Below, piece after piece: positions 1 to 6,733 of a stretch of DNA of 15,488 bases (position 1 is its first letter; the number at the start of each line of letters is the position of its first letter). Source of the DNA: Lachnospiraceae bacterium (lineage in GTDB: Bacteria; Bacillota_A; Clostridia; Lachnospirales; Lachnospiraceae); assembly GCA_017464045.1 (NCBI GenBank), contig JAFUEG010000340.1, positions 1-15,488 on the forward strand. Reading direction: 5' to 3'. A program made the position numbers and the translations under genes. The notes below the pieces were generated by a model. The model saw only the letters and a program-made list of their open reading frames with translations, was not told where the DNA came from and made no database searches.

Positions 1-76
1 CAACCGCTTCTGCTGTCTCAAGATAAGTGTTATTGTCAATCTCATCAAACGGACTAATCAGCTTAATATCTCCCAT
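1..76 (-). CDS. 5' end of an unidentified gene (partial, runs off the left edge)
   Basis: The first 25 codons of a minus-strand gene are visible, starting MGDIKLISPFDEID and remaining open to the window edge. The start is supported by GGAGAG about eight bases upstream of the ATG and by a plausible promoter further up. The visible residues are too few to name a family. It is separated from the DUF2442-XRE gene upstream by a terminator, so it is probably its own transcription unit. Confidence 0.6.
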   Translation of the reverse strand, partial: MGDIKLISPFDEIDNNTYLETAEAV

Positions 77-117
77 TACTATCACTCTCCTTAATTCATA
101 GTGTTTTTCTATGGATT

Positions 118-146
118 AATATAGCACGAGCTTTTGATTATGTATA
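118..146 (-). promoter_or_regulatory. Candidate sigma-A promoter for the left-edge gene
   Basis: On the minus strand TATACA (141-146) and TATATT (118-123) are separated by 17 bases, about 40 bases upstream of the ATG at 76. The match is 4/6 and 5/6 to consensus, so this is a reasonable but unproven call. Confidence 0.4.
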
Positions 147-149
147 ATT

Positions 150-191
150 CCTAAAAAATATTATGGGTTATAGCTAAAAGCTATAACCCAT
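150..191 (-). terminator. Rho-independent terminator after the DUF4160/DUF2442 unit
   Basis: A perfect 13-bp inverted repeat (ATGGGTTATAGCT, 163-175, and its complement, 179-191) has a 3-base loop. On the minus strand it is followed by AATATTTTTT. It lies about 30 bases past the stop codon of the DUF2442-XRE gene and insulates the next gene downstream. Confidence 0.85.
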
Positions 192-221
192 GGTGTGGAT
201 ATCTTGTTTTTTATAATCTAT

Positions 222-689
222 TTAATCATCTTCATAAGAAAAATTAATATTCAACCTACACCCCAATGCCAGAGCAATTCTGTTGAGTGTACTTACAGAT
301 ACATTTGCCATACCTCTTTCTATCTTGGATAAATCTGACTGATCAATGCCTGTAGCTTCAGATAACTGTTTCTGTGTCAATCCCCTCTTGGTTCTTGCAT
401 GCATTACCTCCTCACCAACCATAAATGCTATCGCAAGCTTAACAAGGCGTACAGTACGCCCTTCTTCATATATGGTCTCAACATCAATGTCCAAATCATC
501 ATTCCATCTTATACCATACGAGCCCATTAGTTGACCGGATAAAAACAAGTCTCTGTTTTCAAGGGCATGCAGTTGCGGGTACTTAGTAAAGAGCACAGCC
601 ATATCATATTGTTTTACCTTTCCATCTTGAAAAGTAAGTTCAAGCTCGGTTCCATCTTTGAATTCTAATTCTAACGCTTTATGAAACAT
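222..689 (-). CDS. DUF2442 domain protein with C-terminal XRE helix-turn-helix (antitoxin-like)
   Basis: This 155-residue protein has two parts. Residues 1-75 resemble DUF2442, a small domain habitually encoded next to DUF4160. Residues about 93-147 are a clear XRE/HTH_3 DNA-binding domain, with the recognition region around GIDQSDLSKIERG. The start lies one base beyond the stop codon of the DUF4160 gene and has no Shine-Dalgarno of its own, so translation is probably coupled by termination and reinitiation. The DNA-binding half suggests it represses the shared promoter, whose spacer holds a palindrome. By analogy with type II toxin-antitoxin operons it would be the antitoxin. Domain calls are from sequence recognition; the antitoxin role is inferred. 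Confidence 0.85.
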   Translation of the reverse strand: MFHKALELEFKDGTELELTFQDGKVKQYDMAVLFTKYPQLHALENRDLFLSGQLMGSYGIRWNDDLDIDVETIYEEGRTVRLVKLAIAFMVGEEVMHARTKRGLTQKQLSEATGIDQSDLSKIERGMANVSVSTLNRIALALGCRLNINFSYEDD

Positions 690-690
690 A

Positions 691-945
691 TTAATCTAAT
701 GGTGGGAGTTTTCTATAGTTTTCTGTTTCCCACATCTCCTTTAATTCATTCTTATATTTTAAAACAAATTCCTTGACCAACATTTTTGCTTTTCGAGGAA
801 ATTCCCCTTCCATAATATCTCCTGTTTCAATAAGAAAAGGAGCAGCATAATCTTGAGTAATTGCGTGAATATGTGGGGGATTATGTTCTTTATTTCTTAA
901 ATACATTATAATTATAATACCATAAAAATTAGAAATTGTCGGCAT
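691..945 (-). CDS. DUF4160 domain protein (putative toxin-like partner)
   Basis: This 84-residue protein fits the usual size of DUF4160. It starts MPTISNFYGI and carries the family's proline/histidine signature as NPPHIHA around residues 22-28, followed by an acidic stretch and a helical C-terminus. The start is supported by a strong GGGGAGGG site nine bases upstream. It is the first gene of a two-gene operon with the DUF2442-XRE protein. DUF4160 proteins have no settled biochemical activity that I can cite. The small size, invariant pairing with a DNA-binding partner and promoter design suggest a toxin or regulated effector, which is inference. Confidence 0.85.
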   Translation of the reverse strand: MPTISNFYGIIIIMYLRNKEHNPPHIHAITQDYAAPFLIETGDIMEGEFPRKAKMLVKEFVLKYKNELKEMWETENYRKLPPLD

Positions 946-979
946 ATTTGTTACGCCCTCCCCTTATAATTCTATTTAT

Positions 980-1008
980 ATTATAAAGGGATATATCCCC
1001 TATGTCAA
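980..1008 (-). promoter_or_regulatory. Consensus promoter with palindromic operator in its spacer (DUF4160 operon)
   Basis: On the minus strand TTGACA (1003-1008), a 17-base spacer and TATAAT (980-985) form a perfect sigma-A promoter about 35 bases before the DUF4160 start. The spacer contains the perfect 12-bp palindrome GGGATATATCCC (988-999). A repressor bound there would block RNA polymerase, and the XRE protein of the operon is the obvious candidate. The promoter begins three bases past the stop codon of the VWA gene. Confidence 0.85.
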
Positions 1009-1011
1009 TAT

Positions 1012-1683
1012 TTATTTATGCCTTTTTTCATAATCATTTTCTATATCTTCAAGAAAATCTTCATCATTAAATGCCTGTGTCATCTTGGCAGAACTTTGGC
1101 ACATACGTGCACTTGATATTAGATTGGACATAACATTATAATTAAGTCTGGTTCCCACAGAATCACTTTCATATCTTACTGCACGATTTTTTGCAATTCC
1201 AAATTGACTTGCGACCGAAATAGCATCAATATTAGCACCCATAAAGATAAACTCCCAACCGAGCTTTTTCTTCTTTTTTTCCACCATCTTCTTAATCTTG
1301 TCATAGGTGTATTTTTTGCTGGCATTTTCCATACCGTCAGTGGTTATGATAAATAAAGTCTTCTCTGGAACATCATTTGTATCAGCCTCCTTATGGGTAT
1401 GTCCGATATGGTGAATCGCTCCTCCAATTGCATCAAGTAGTGCCGTACAGCCTCTTACATAATACTCTTCGCCGGAGATAGGCTTCACCTCTGTTATCGG
1501 TTTTCTGTCGTGTATAACCTCAATCTTGTCATCAAATAAAACCGTGGAAATGATAACCTCGCCTTCGCCGGTCTTTTGCTTTTCCAGCATGGAATTGTAA
1601 CCGCCTATAGTATCTGCCTCAAGTCCGCTCATCGAACCGCTTCTGTCTAAAATAAATACAACCTCTGTTAAACCTTTCTTCAT
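1012..1683 (-). CDS. VWA (von Willebrand factor A) domain protein, TerY-like
   Basis: This is a 223-residue cytosolic VWA protein with a complete metal-ion-dependent adhesion site: DRSGS at residues 13-17, Thr80 in GCTALLDAIG, and Asp116 in TTDGMENAS. No signal peptide or membrane segment is visible. The start at 1683 (MKKGLTEVV) is chosen over an upstream ATG at 1761 because AAGGAGGT sits seven bases before it, while the upstream extension has no good site and does not resemble the family. Such proteins bind Mg2+ and act as interaction modules; TerY-type members occur in stress and tellurite-associated clusters. The gene follows the macro-domain gene by about 150 bases and may be co-transcribed. 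Confidence 0.85.
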   Translation of the reverse strand: MKKGLTEVVFILDRSGSMSGLEADTIGGYNSMLEKQKTGEGEVIISTVLFDDKIEVIHDRKPITEVKPISGEEYYVRGCTALLDAIGGAIHHIGHTHKEADTNDVPEKTLFIITTDGMENASKKYTYDKIKKMVEKKKKKLGWEFIFMGANIDAISVASQFGIAKNRAVRYESDSVGTRLNYNVMSNLISSARMCQSSAKMTQAFNDEDFLEDIENDYEKRHK

Positions 1684-1690
1684 AATACTT

Positions 1691-1698
1691 ACCTCCTT
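1691..1698 (-). promoter_or_regulatory. Strong ribosome binding site fixing the VWA start
   Basis: AAGGAGGT on the minus strand is seven bases before the ATG at 1683. It decides for the shorter VWA protein and against the longer reading from 1761. Confidence 0.85.
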
Positions 1699-1702
1699 AA
1701 AT

Positions 1703-1730
1703 GTGTCACAAGGTGTGAACCTTGTCGCAC
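1703..1730 (-). repeat. Inverted repeat in the VWA leader
   Basis: ACAAGGT and its complement (1708-1714, 1719-1725) flank a 4-base loop, and an outer GTG/CAC pair extends the stem across an internal loop. It lies immediately upstream of the VWA ribosome binding site, so it could be an mRNA leader hairpin or an operator. There is no T-run, so it is not a terminator. Confidence 0.5.
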
Positions 1731-1803
1731 TTATCAGTGTCATGGGCATGTGCCTTGTCATTCAGTGCTAACTTCAAGTTACGAGATAAGTATAACGAAT
1801 TGG

Positions 1804-1832
1804 AAAATTAAAATGGTCGCTTCGCAGGCGAC
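1804..1832 (-). terminator. Weak hairpin just after the macro-domain gene
   Basis: A 5-bp GC-rich stem (GTCGC/GCGAC, 1816-1820 and 1828-1832) with a 7-base loop is followed on the minus strand by ATTTTAATTTT. It begins two bases past the stop codon. It could be a leaky terminator that tunes expression of the VWA gene. Confidence 0.4.
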
Positions 1833-1834
1833 TT

Positions 1835-3034
1835 TTACTCTCCGAGAAGCTGCTGCTCATGCTTAAATAATGCAAGGTTAATGGTGTAAATGTCGTAGAC
1901 CTCATTCTCAATAAAGTACTCCACAATCAAGTCAAACATACTGCTCGGCGAAAGAGCATATCCTGCACGGCTTAGGAAATCCTTTGTCTCATCGAGGTTA
2001 AGCCTTAAGGCAAGCGCAAATGCCATAGCGGTAATCTTCTTCGGCTGATAATTAACATTGCTTCTAATCTTGGAAAAAAGCTTCCTGTCAACATTGGCAC
2101 GCTTGTAAACTTCCGTGTCCGTATAGCCCTTTATATCAATCAAATGAAGCAGATTCTCCTGCCAGGTGTCCTTGATATGCGCCACCTTGTCGTCAAGAGA
2201 GATGTGAATGCCATTATTACCAATATGTTTGGCTATCTCCTCACTTTGTTCACATTCAATTTGTGGTCCGGTTTCTTTATCTTCCTCAAAAGAATCTGCA
2301 ATCTTTTTATTTTTCAGAAAGGGTTTACGCCCTAAAGAAGCTTGTGGAACCATCTCGGCAGCCTGAAATCTTCTTTCTGATATGCTTTCAGGCATAGATG
2401 CCGAAGACCTTGCAGCCATAAGTCGCGGTCCCACTCCACGTCTGTCATCATCAAGTAAAATCCTCGTTTCATCTTCAGTTTCATATTCTTCATAAACCTT
2501 TTTAGTTACATAATTATTATCTATGAACTCCTCAACACCTGAAAAAATCTTATCCGACAAAACAAAGGACTTTTCATCAAATACCACAAGAGTAATCTCC
2601 ATATCAGAGTCCACAAGAAATTCACTGAAAACCGAGATGGCTATCTGAAGCGCTTCCGCCTTCGGAAAACCATATACACCTGTAGCAATAAGTGGAAATG
2701 CGATGCTCTCACAGCCAAGCTCTTTAGCCAGTTTAAGACTATTCTCATAGCAGCTTCTTACTGCCTCACGCTCGCCCGCGCTTCCTCCCTGCCACACAGG
2801 ACCTACAGTGTGGATTATGTACTTTGCGGAAAGCTTAAATGCCGGTGTAGCCTCTGCATTTCCAACATCAATACGGCCTATCTTTTTCCTTTCTTTCAAA
2901 AGCTTCTTTGCGCCTGCTGCCTTATAAATCGCAGAATCAACACCACTAGCATAAGTAGGTTCAGGATTGGCAGTGTTTACTATTGCGTCTGCTGATACAT
3001 TTATAATATTGTTTCTTATTATCTTAAAAGACAT
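1835..3034 (-). CDS. Macro domain protein with C-terminal helical HTH-like domain
   Basis: In this 399-residue protein, residues 1-165 form a macro domain, which binds ADP-ribose and in many members hydrolyses ADP-ribosyl or O-acetyl-ADP-ribose esters. Hallmarks are DAIVNTANP (Asn20, Asn23), GVD at 31-33 and the phosphate loop TGVYGFP at 118-124. The usual GGG before VD is ASG here. Residues about 170-270 look like a low-complexity linker. Residues about 285-395 are an all-helical domain (GYTDTEVYKRANVDRKLFSK and following) that resembles an XRE-type fold but is not confidently assigned. The start is supported by GAGGT upstream. The gene precedes the VWA gene on the same strand and is divergent from the esterase. 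Macro identity is firm; the target is unknown. Confidence 0.88.
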   Translation of the reverse strand: MSFKIIRNNIINVSADAIVNTANPEPTYASGVDSAIYKAAGAKKLLKERKKIGRIDVGNAEATPAFKLSAKYIIHTVGPVWQGGSAGEREAVRSCYENSLKLAKELGCESIAFPLIATGVYGFPKAEALQIAISVFSEFLVDSDMEITLVVFDEKSFVLSDKIFSGVEEFIDNNYVTKKVYEEYETEDETRILLDDDRRGVGPRLMAARSSASMPESISERRFQAAEMVPQASLGRKPFLKNKKIADSFEEDKETGPQIECEQSEEIAKHIGNNGIHISLDDKVAHIKDTWQENLLHLIDIKGYTDTEVYKRANVDRKLFSKIRSNVNYQPKKITAMAFALALRLNLDETKDFLSRAGYALSPSSMFDLIVEYFIENEVYDIYTINLALFKHEQQLLGE

Positions 3035-3099
3035 GGTTGTTACCTCGTTAATTAATCACTAAAAAATGCGTGCCCCTTTTAAAACTTATATTGTCTAAT

Positions 3100-3128
3100 A
3101 TTTTAATTGACATCCAAACACTTGTAAA
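3100..3128 (-). promoter_or_regulatory. Candidate promoter for the macro/VWA genes
   Basis: On the minus strand TTTACA (3123-3128) and TAAAAT (3100-3105) have a 17-base spacer, about 65 bases upstream of the macro start. It overlaps the plus-strand esterase promoter almost completely, so the two would compete for polymerase. Confidence 0.4.
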
Positions 3129-3134
3129 TATAAT
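3107..3134 (+). promoter_or_regulatory. Consensus sigma-A promoter for the esterase gene
   Basis: TTGACA (3107-3112) and TATAAT (3129-3134) are separated by 16 bases. A second TATAAT lies at 3141-3146. The predicted leader is about 85 bases and ends in AGGTG just before the ATG at 3228. Confidence 0.75.
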
Positions 3135-3227
3135 TTAAAGTATAATGTTTAAGAAGTATGATAAACTATAAAAAATATGAAGTATGATATAGTACAATAT
3201 TTATGAGGAATAATAATAGGTGACACA

Positions 3228-3860
3228 ATGAATATATTCGAATACGGAAATCCAAATGCAGATACAATCCTGATTCAACCGGTTGACGACCACGACATGG
3301 CATATATTGAAAATGAAGTATCTTTGATAAAAGCCTCATCAAATGCTGATTTTAAACTTATCGCCGTAAAAGTTGATAACTGGAATAACGACCTGTCTCC
3401 ATGGGCAGCACCGGCGGTATTTGGAAATGATAATTTTGGCGGTGAAGCTTGCCGGATGTTTGAAGAAGTCCTAAAGCTTACAGAAGATAAAACCAAAACC
3501 TACTACATCGGCGGATATTCTCTCGCAGGATTATTTGCCCTGTGGGCAGCCTATCAAACCGATGTATTTGCAGGGGCTGTAGCCGCATCACCTTCTGTCT
3601 GGTTTCCGGGATTTGTGGACTATATGAAAGATAACGATATTAAGGTCAAAAAAGTATATCTGAGCCTCGGTGATAAAGAAGAAAAGGCAAAAAATCCTAC
3701 CATGGCAACTGTTGGGGATTGCATACGTGAGGCTTATGCATGGCTAAACGAACAAGGTGTAAACGTAACTCTTGAATGGAATCAGGGTAATCATTTTAAG
3801 GATGCTGATGTAAGAACTGCTAAGGGGTTTGTATGGGTTAAAGGAAAAACTTCTATGTAA
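3228..3860 (+). CDS. Alpha/beta-hydrolase fold putative esterase
   Basis: This 210-residue cytosolic alpha/beta hydrolase has the nucleophile elbow GYSLAG (Ser98), a candidate acid at Asp149 in LGDKEEK and the catalytic histidine His189 in QGNHF, all in the canonical order. It resembles small putative esterases of the esterase D type and is complete at its short length. No secretion signal is present. AGGTG five bases before the ATG supports the start. It is the only plus-strand gene in the window and is divergent from the macro gene. Its last codons (KTSM) and stop lie inside the stem of a bidirectional terminator. Substrate is unknown. Confidence 0.82.
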   Translation: MNIFEYGNPNADTILIQPVDDHDMAYIENEVSLIKASSNADFKLIAVKVDNWNNDLSPWAAPAVFGNDNFGGEACRMFEEVLKLTEDKTKTYYIGGYSLAGLFALWAAYQTDVFAGAVAASPSVWFPGFVDYMKDNDIKVKKVYLSLGDKEEKAKNPTMATVGDCIREAYAWLNEQGVNVTLEWNQGNHFKDADVRTAKGFVWVKGKTSM

Positions 3861-3881
3861 AGTTTTTTACATAGAAGTTTT
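3846..3881. terminator. Bidirectional terminator overlapping the ends of two convergent genes
   Basis: A perfect 16-bp inverted repeat (AAAACTTCTATGTAAA, 3846-3861, and its complement, 3866-3881) has a 4-base loop and T-rich tails on both strands. Each arm encodes Lys-Thr-Ser-Met-stop on its own strand, so the esterase and the DUF4143 ATPase share the same last four residues and terminate transcription in the same element. Confidence 0.9.
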
Positions 3882-5171
3882 ATCAATTCCGCTCACATTC
3901 CATAACGGAATATTAATAATCTTATTCTGTTTTATATAATTATTCATAGAAAATCGAATTGCATATTCCGATTTGAATTTATCCATAAAAGCACGCAAGC
4001 TTTTCGAGTATACATTTTCTTCCGCTTTTACCTCAATCGGTACTATATCTGAATTCACCTGAATTAAGAAATCAATCTCATTTCTTGACTGCTCATTTGA
4101 ATAATAATACGGCGTATATTCAGTTGTCAAAAGCTGCTGAAGAACATACTGCTCCGACATAGCGCCTTTAAATTCTACAAAGACACGATTACCTTCCAAC
4201 AAACTCTTAACATCAAGTTCCGACATAGCTCCCAGAAGCCCTACATCTAATGTAAAGAGCTTATAAGCATTAAGCTCACGATATGATTTTAACGGCATAC
4301 CCGGCTTATTTACACAATAAACTTTGTAAAGAAGTCCACAATCAATAAGCCACTGTATTGAAATTTCATATTCTGCAGATCGCGCACCCTTTTTTATCTG
4401 TCCAAAGAAAAACTTTTTGTTTTCCTTTGCAAGCTGAACCGGAATAGAGTTCCACACCATTCTTGTGCGTTCAAGCTCAGACCTATTGGCGATATGTTTA
4501 CTAAAATCATTTTCATAAAGTGTCAGGATTTCGTTTTGTATGGCTCTTACCTCACCATAGTCCTTATTTTCAACAAAGGATTTAACTGCCTCAGGCATTC
4601 CCCCTACAAAATAATAACTTTTCAAATACCTAATATATTTTTCTTTAAAGGTAATGTTCTTATCACTTTCATAATTCTTTGCATATTGAGCAAGCTGTTC
4701 TTCCCCATTTGCACATAAAAATTCAACAAACGACATAGGATAAAGTTTTAAAATATTGACTTTTCCCACCGGATAAGATGTGCCTTTATTTATCGCAACT
4801 CCAAGAAATGAACCGGCAACAATAATATGGTATTGCTGAGCATTTTCACAAAAATATTTAAGTGTTGTAATAGCTTTCGGAACTTCCTGAATTTCATCAA
4901 GAATAATTAATGTTTCCTCAGGAATAATCTTTGTTTTTGTTTCAATTTCTATATCTTCTATTATTCTTGCAACATCATAATCAATTTCAATAGAATTCTT
5001 TATGGAAACATTTGCATCAAGATTAACATATGCCACAGATTTATAATATCTATCTCCGAATTCCTTCATTACCCAAGTTTTTCCAACCTGTCTTGCTCCC
5101 TGTAAAATCAATGGTTTCCTGTTTTTCTTGTTTTTCCATACTTCAAGGGATTTCATGATACTTCTTTCCAT
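3867..5171 (-). CDS. AAA_14 / DUF4143 family ATPase
   Basis: This 434-residue protein has Walker A GARQVGKT at residues 25-32 and Walker B LIILDE at 88-93. A DUF4143 region occupies roughly residues 200-370, and a C-terminal part has a PD-(D/E)XK-like pattern (NEIDFLIQ followed by IEVKAE). The family is widespread in anaerobes as isolated ATPase genes of unclear role. The start at 5171 (MERSIMKSLE) is chosen because GGAGGTG lies nine bases upstream; a longer reading to 5222 would cover the promoter. The gene has its own promoter and 32-bp spaced direct repeats upstream, and ends in the shared terminator with the esterase. Whether the C-terminal nuclease-like fold is active cannot be judged. 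Confidence 0.88.
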   Translation of the reverse strand: MERSIMKSLEVWKNKKNRKPLILQGARQVGKTWVMKEFGDRYYKSVAYVNLDANVSIKNSIEIDYDVARIIEDIEIETKTKIIPEETLIILDEIQEVPKAITTLKYFCENAQQYHIIVAGSFLGVAINKGTSYPVGKVNILKLYPMSFVEFLCANGEEQLAQYAKNYESDKNITFKEKYIRYLKSYYFVGGMPEAVKSFVENKDYGEVRAIQNEILTLYENDFSKHIANRSELERTRMVWNSIPVQLAKENKKFFFGQIKKGARSAEYEISIQWLIDCGLLYKVYCVNKPGMPLKSYRELNAYKLFTLDVGLLGAMSELDVKSLLEGNRVFVEFKGAMSEQYVLQQLLTTEYTPYYYSNEQSRNEIDFLIQVNSDIVPIEVKAEENVYSKSLRAFMDKFKSEYAIRFSMNNYIKQNKIINIPLWNVSGIDKTSM

Positions 5172-5180
5172 AGTTTCGCT

Positions 5181-5187
5181 CACCTCC
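5181..5187 (-). promoter_or_regulatory. Ribosome binding site fixing the DUF4143 ATPase start
   Basis: GGAGGTG on the minus strand sits nine bases before the ATG at 5171. The promoter upstream would start transcription only a few bases away, giving a very short leader. Confidence 0.8.
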
Positions 5188-5193
5188 AAGAAT

Positions 5194-5222
5194 ATTATAC
5201 ACACTTTTTTGAACGTTATCAA
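5194..5222 (-). promoter_or_regulatory. Promoter of the DUF4143 ATPase with a repeat unit in its spacer
   Basis: On the minus strand TTGATA (5217-5222), a 17-base spacer and TATAAT (5194-5199) form a near-perfect promoter. The spacer contains the most proximal copy of the 32-bp spaced repeat. Confidence 0.8.
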
Positions 5223-5282
5223 TCAATTAAATACATTTTTTTGAAGGAGTTTGCGTTAATATTTACATTTTTTTGAAGGAGT
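5201..5282 (-). repeat. Three direct repeats with an exact 32-bp period upstream of the ATPase gene
   Basis: ACATTTTTTTGAAGGAGT occurs identically at 5233-5250 and 5265-5282. A diverged copy, ACACTTTTTTGAACGTT, begins at 5201. Starts are exactly 32 bases apart, about three helical turns, so all copies face the same side of the DNA. The proximal copy is in the promoter spacer and the distal one ends about 30 bases past the stop codon of the next gene. A regulator array is the likeliest use. Confidence 0.8.
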
Positions 5283-5311
5283 AATATGGTTTAACCGCAA
5301 CCACTTTCTTC

Positions 5312-6523
5312 TCATTCATGTTGCAGGCTCCTTCCCGCTTTTCTAAATGCTCTCGCAATTTTCAAGCTGTCTGTTTCTTCATAAATCAATTCATCCTGTC
5401 CACCTAAAGTAATGCTTCTAATATACATACTTCTAAGATTATTGGTTTCCTTTACATTCTTCATATGAATATATCTGTTGCTTGGATTGACAGTAGAAAA
5501 CATAATGCTCTCTTTATCCAGCATCTCCAACGCACGAAGATTATGTGATGTAAAAATCAACTGTCCCTTTGCACTTTTCTTGAATATATCTAAAAGCTCA
5601 CCCAACATATACTCGAAAACACCCGAATCAAGCTCATCAATAACCAGACATATGGACGGATTTCCAAATGCATGAATAAGAGCATTAAGTATAGAAATAA
5701 TCTTTATTATCCCATCCGATTCCATACGGATAGGAATCGGTTTCTTATCTTTACGCACCGACATAAGCTCAACTTTCCAGCCGTCTTTGCCGGAATCCAT
5801 AGCCTGCTTTCCATAATCCTTGATTTCAATTTTCATTTTGGGGATAATCGTATACAAAACTGTATTTATTTGATCTACAATTTCAATTAGAAGATTTTTA
5901 CGCTCGGCATCAAGTACTGCCGGCGCCGTTAGAGGAATAACAAAATCACCCTTCATTCCCATTTTTTCCTTTTCAACACGAAAAGCCATAGGAAGAAGAA
6001 AATTTGCTGAAATCATACCTGAATGTGAGCTTTTAATCACAAATAAATCCTTAAGTGCATAATTAAATAATGCATTTATCACCATAGTATAGTTACTAAA
6101 TTCATCTGATGTCTCGCTGTTAAAAACCTCTCTGCTGTTTTCACCAAAAATATAAGAACAATTACTCTTTTCCGCCATCTTTCTGGCTACAATCAAATCA
6201 GTTCTCTTCTCCCTATCCCTACCAATTAATTCATCAAGTCTCTTTTGAGGTTTAAAAATAACATCAGGTTCAGACCTTTTATAATCCATAAAAATATTCT
6301 TATTTGTTCTGTTTCCATCCCGATTAACCGAACAATTCAAAAACTCTCTTTCTATAACAGCACCATTTTCCACTTTAGAGAAGGCTATAGTATACCCAAC
6401 TTCATACAGAACTTCATCCCCGTAAATTTTAAACTCCGCATTAATTCCGGCATTATCAGAATCGGTATCAATATAATCAATAATATCAGAATCCAATTCC
6501 ATACCAATCATAATATGCTGCAA
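5312..6523 (-). CDS. AAA/RecF-like ATPase, N-terminally truncated by a frameshift
   Basis: The 403-residue open frame from the first ATG (MQHIMIGMELD) carries the C-terminal elements of an AAA_21-type ATPase: an ABC-signature-like SDGIIKIIS, Walker B CLVIDELDSG and the H-loop FTSHNL. The Walker A motif GQNGSGKT is encoded in the same frame just upstream (6571-6548), but there is no ATG there and the frame closes at a TGA (6592-6590). The protein as annotated from the ATG therefore cannot bind ATP normally. The gene is probably a pseudogene or is affected by a sequencing error. Intact relatives occur in anti-phage and abortive infection loci, but I cannot assign a specific system. Confidence 0.7.
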   Translation of the reverse strand: MQHIMIGMELDSDIIDYIDTDSDNAGINAEFKIYGDEVLYEVGYTIAFSKVENGAVIEREFLNCSVNRDGNRTNKNIFMDYKRSEPDVIFKPQKRLDELIGRDREKRTDLIVARKMAEKSNCSYIFGENSREVFNSETSDEFSNYTMVINALFNYALKDLFVIKSSHSGMISANFLLPMAFRVEKEKMGMKGDFVIPLTAPAVLDAERKNLLIEIVDQINTVLYTIIPKMKIEIKDYGKQAMDSGKDGWKVELMSVRKDKKPIPIRMESDGIIKIISILNALIHAFGNPSICLVIDELDSGVFEYMLGELLDIFKKSAKGQLIFTSHNLRALEMLDKESIMFSTVNPSNRYIHMKNVKETNNLRSMYIRSITLGGQDELIYEETDSLKIARAFRKAGRSLQHE

Positions 6524-6646
6524 AAAATAAAGCGCATCAACTATTGCTGTTTTACCTGAACCATTTTGTCCATAAATACATAAAATCTCTCATAATCAAC
6601 CTCCAAATGTTTATGATTAAATAATGATATAGTAGCATAAGGAACG
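6524..6646 (-). pseudogene. Frameshifted 5' part of the AAA ATPase, containing Walker A
   Basis: In the frame of the downstream gene this stretch encodes EILCIYGQNGSGKT then AIVDALYFLQ, leading straight into the annotated ATG. Upstream, in the next frame, it reads ATISLFNHKHLEVDYER, which looks like the first strand region normally before Walker A. The two frames join at GAGAGATTTT (about 6591-6582), so a one-base loss there would explain the break. A GGAGG just upstream leads only to a 13-codon out-of-frame peptide. Confidence 0.65.
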
Positions 6647-6733
6647 GGAAAAACAATTATAATTTTAAATTCGATATTTTTTATTTCGTTTTTTGATTTA
6701 TATTCATTAAAATGTCTTACTTAAACTGCATTA

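Noticed and set aside
346..534. Plus-strand open frame of 62 codons opposite the DUF2442-XRE gene
   Set aside because: It lies wholly antisense to a well-supported gene, has no ribosome binding site and resembles no family. The other plus-strand frames opposite minus-strand genes were dismissed for the same reason.
1684..1761. N-terminal extension of the VWA protein to an ATG at 1761
   Set aside because: The shorter start has a near-perfect ribosome binding site, and the extension covers an inverted repeat and lacks family resemblance.
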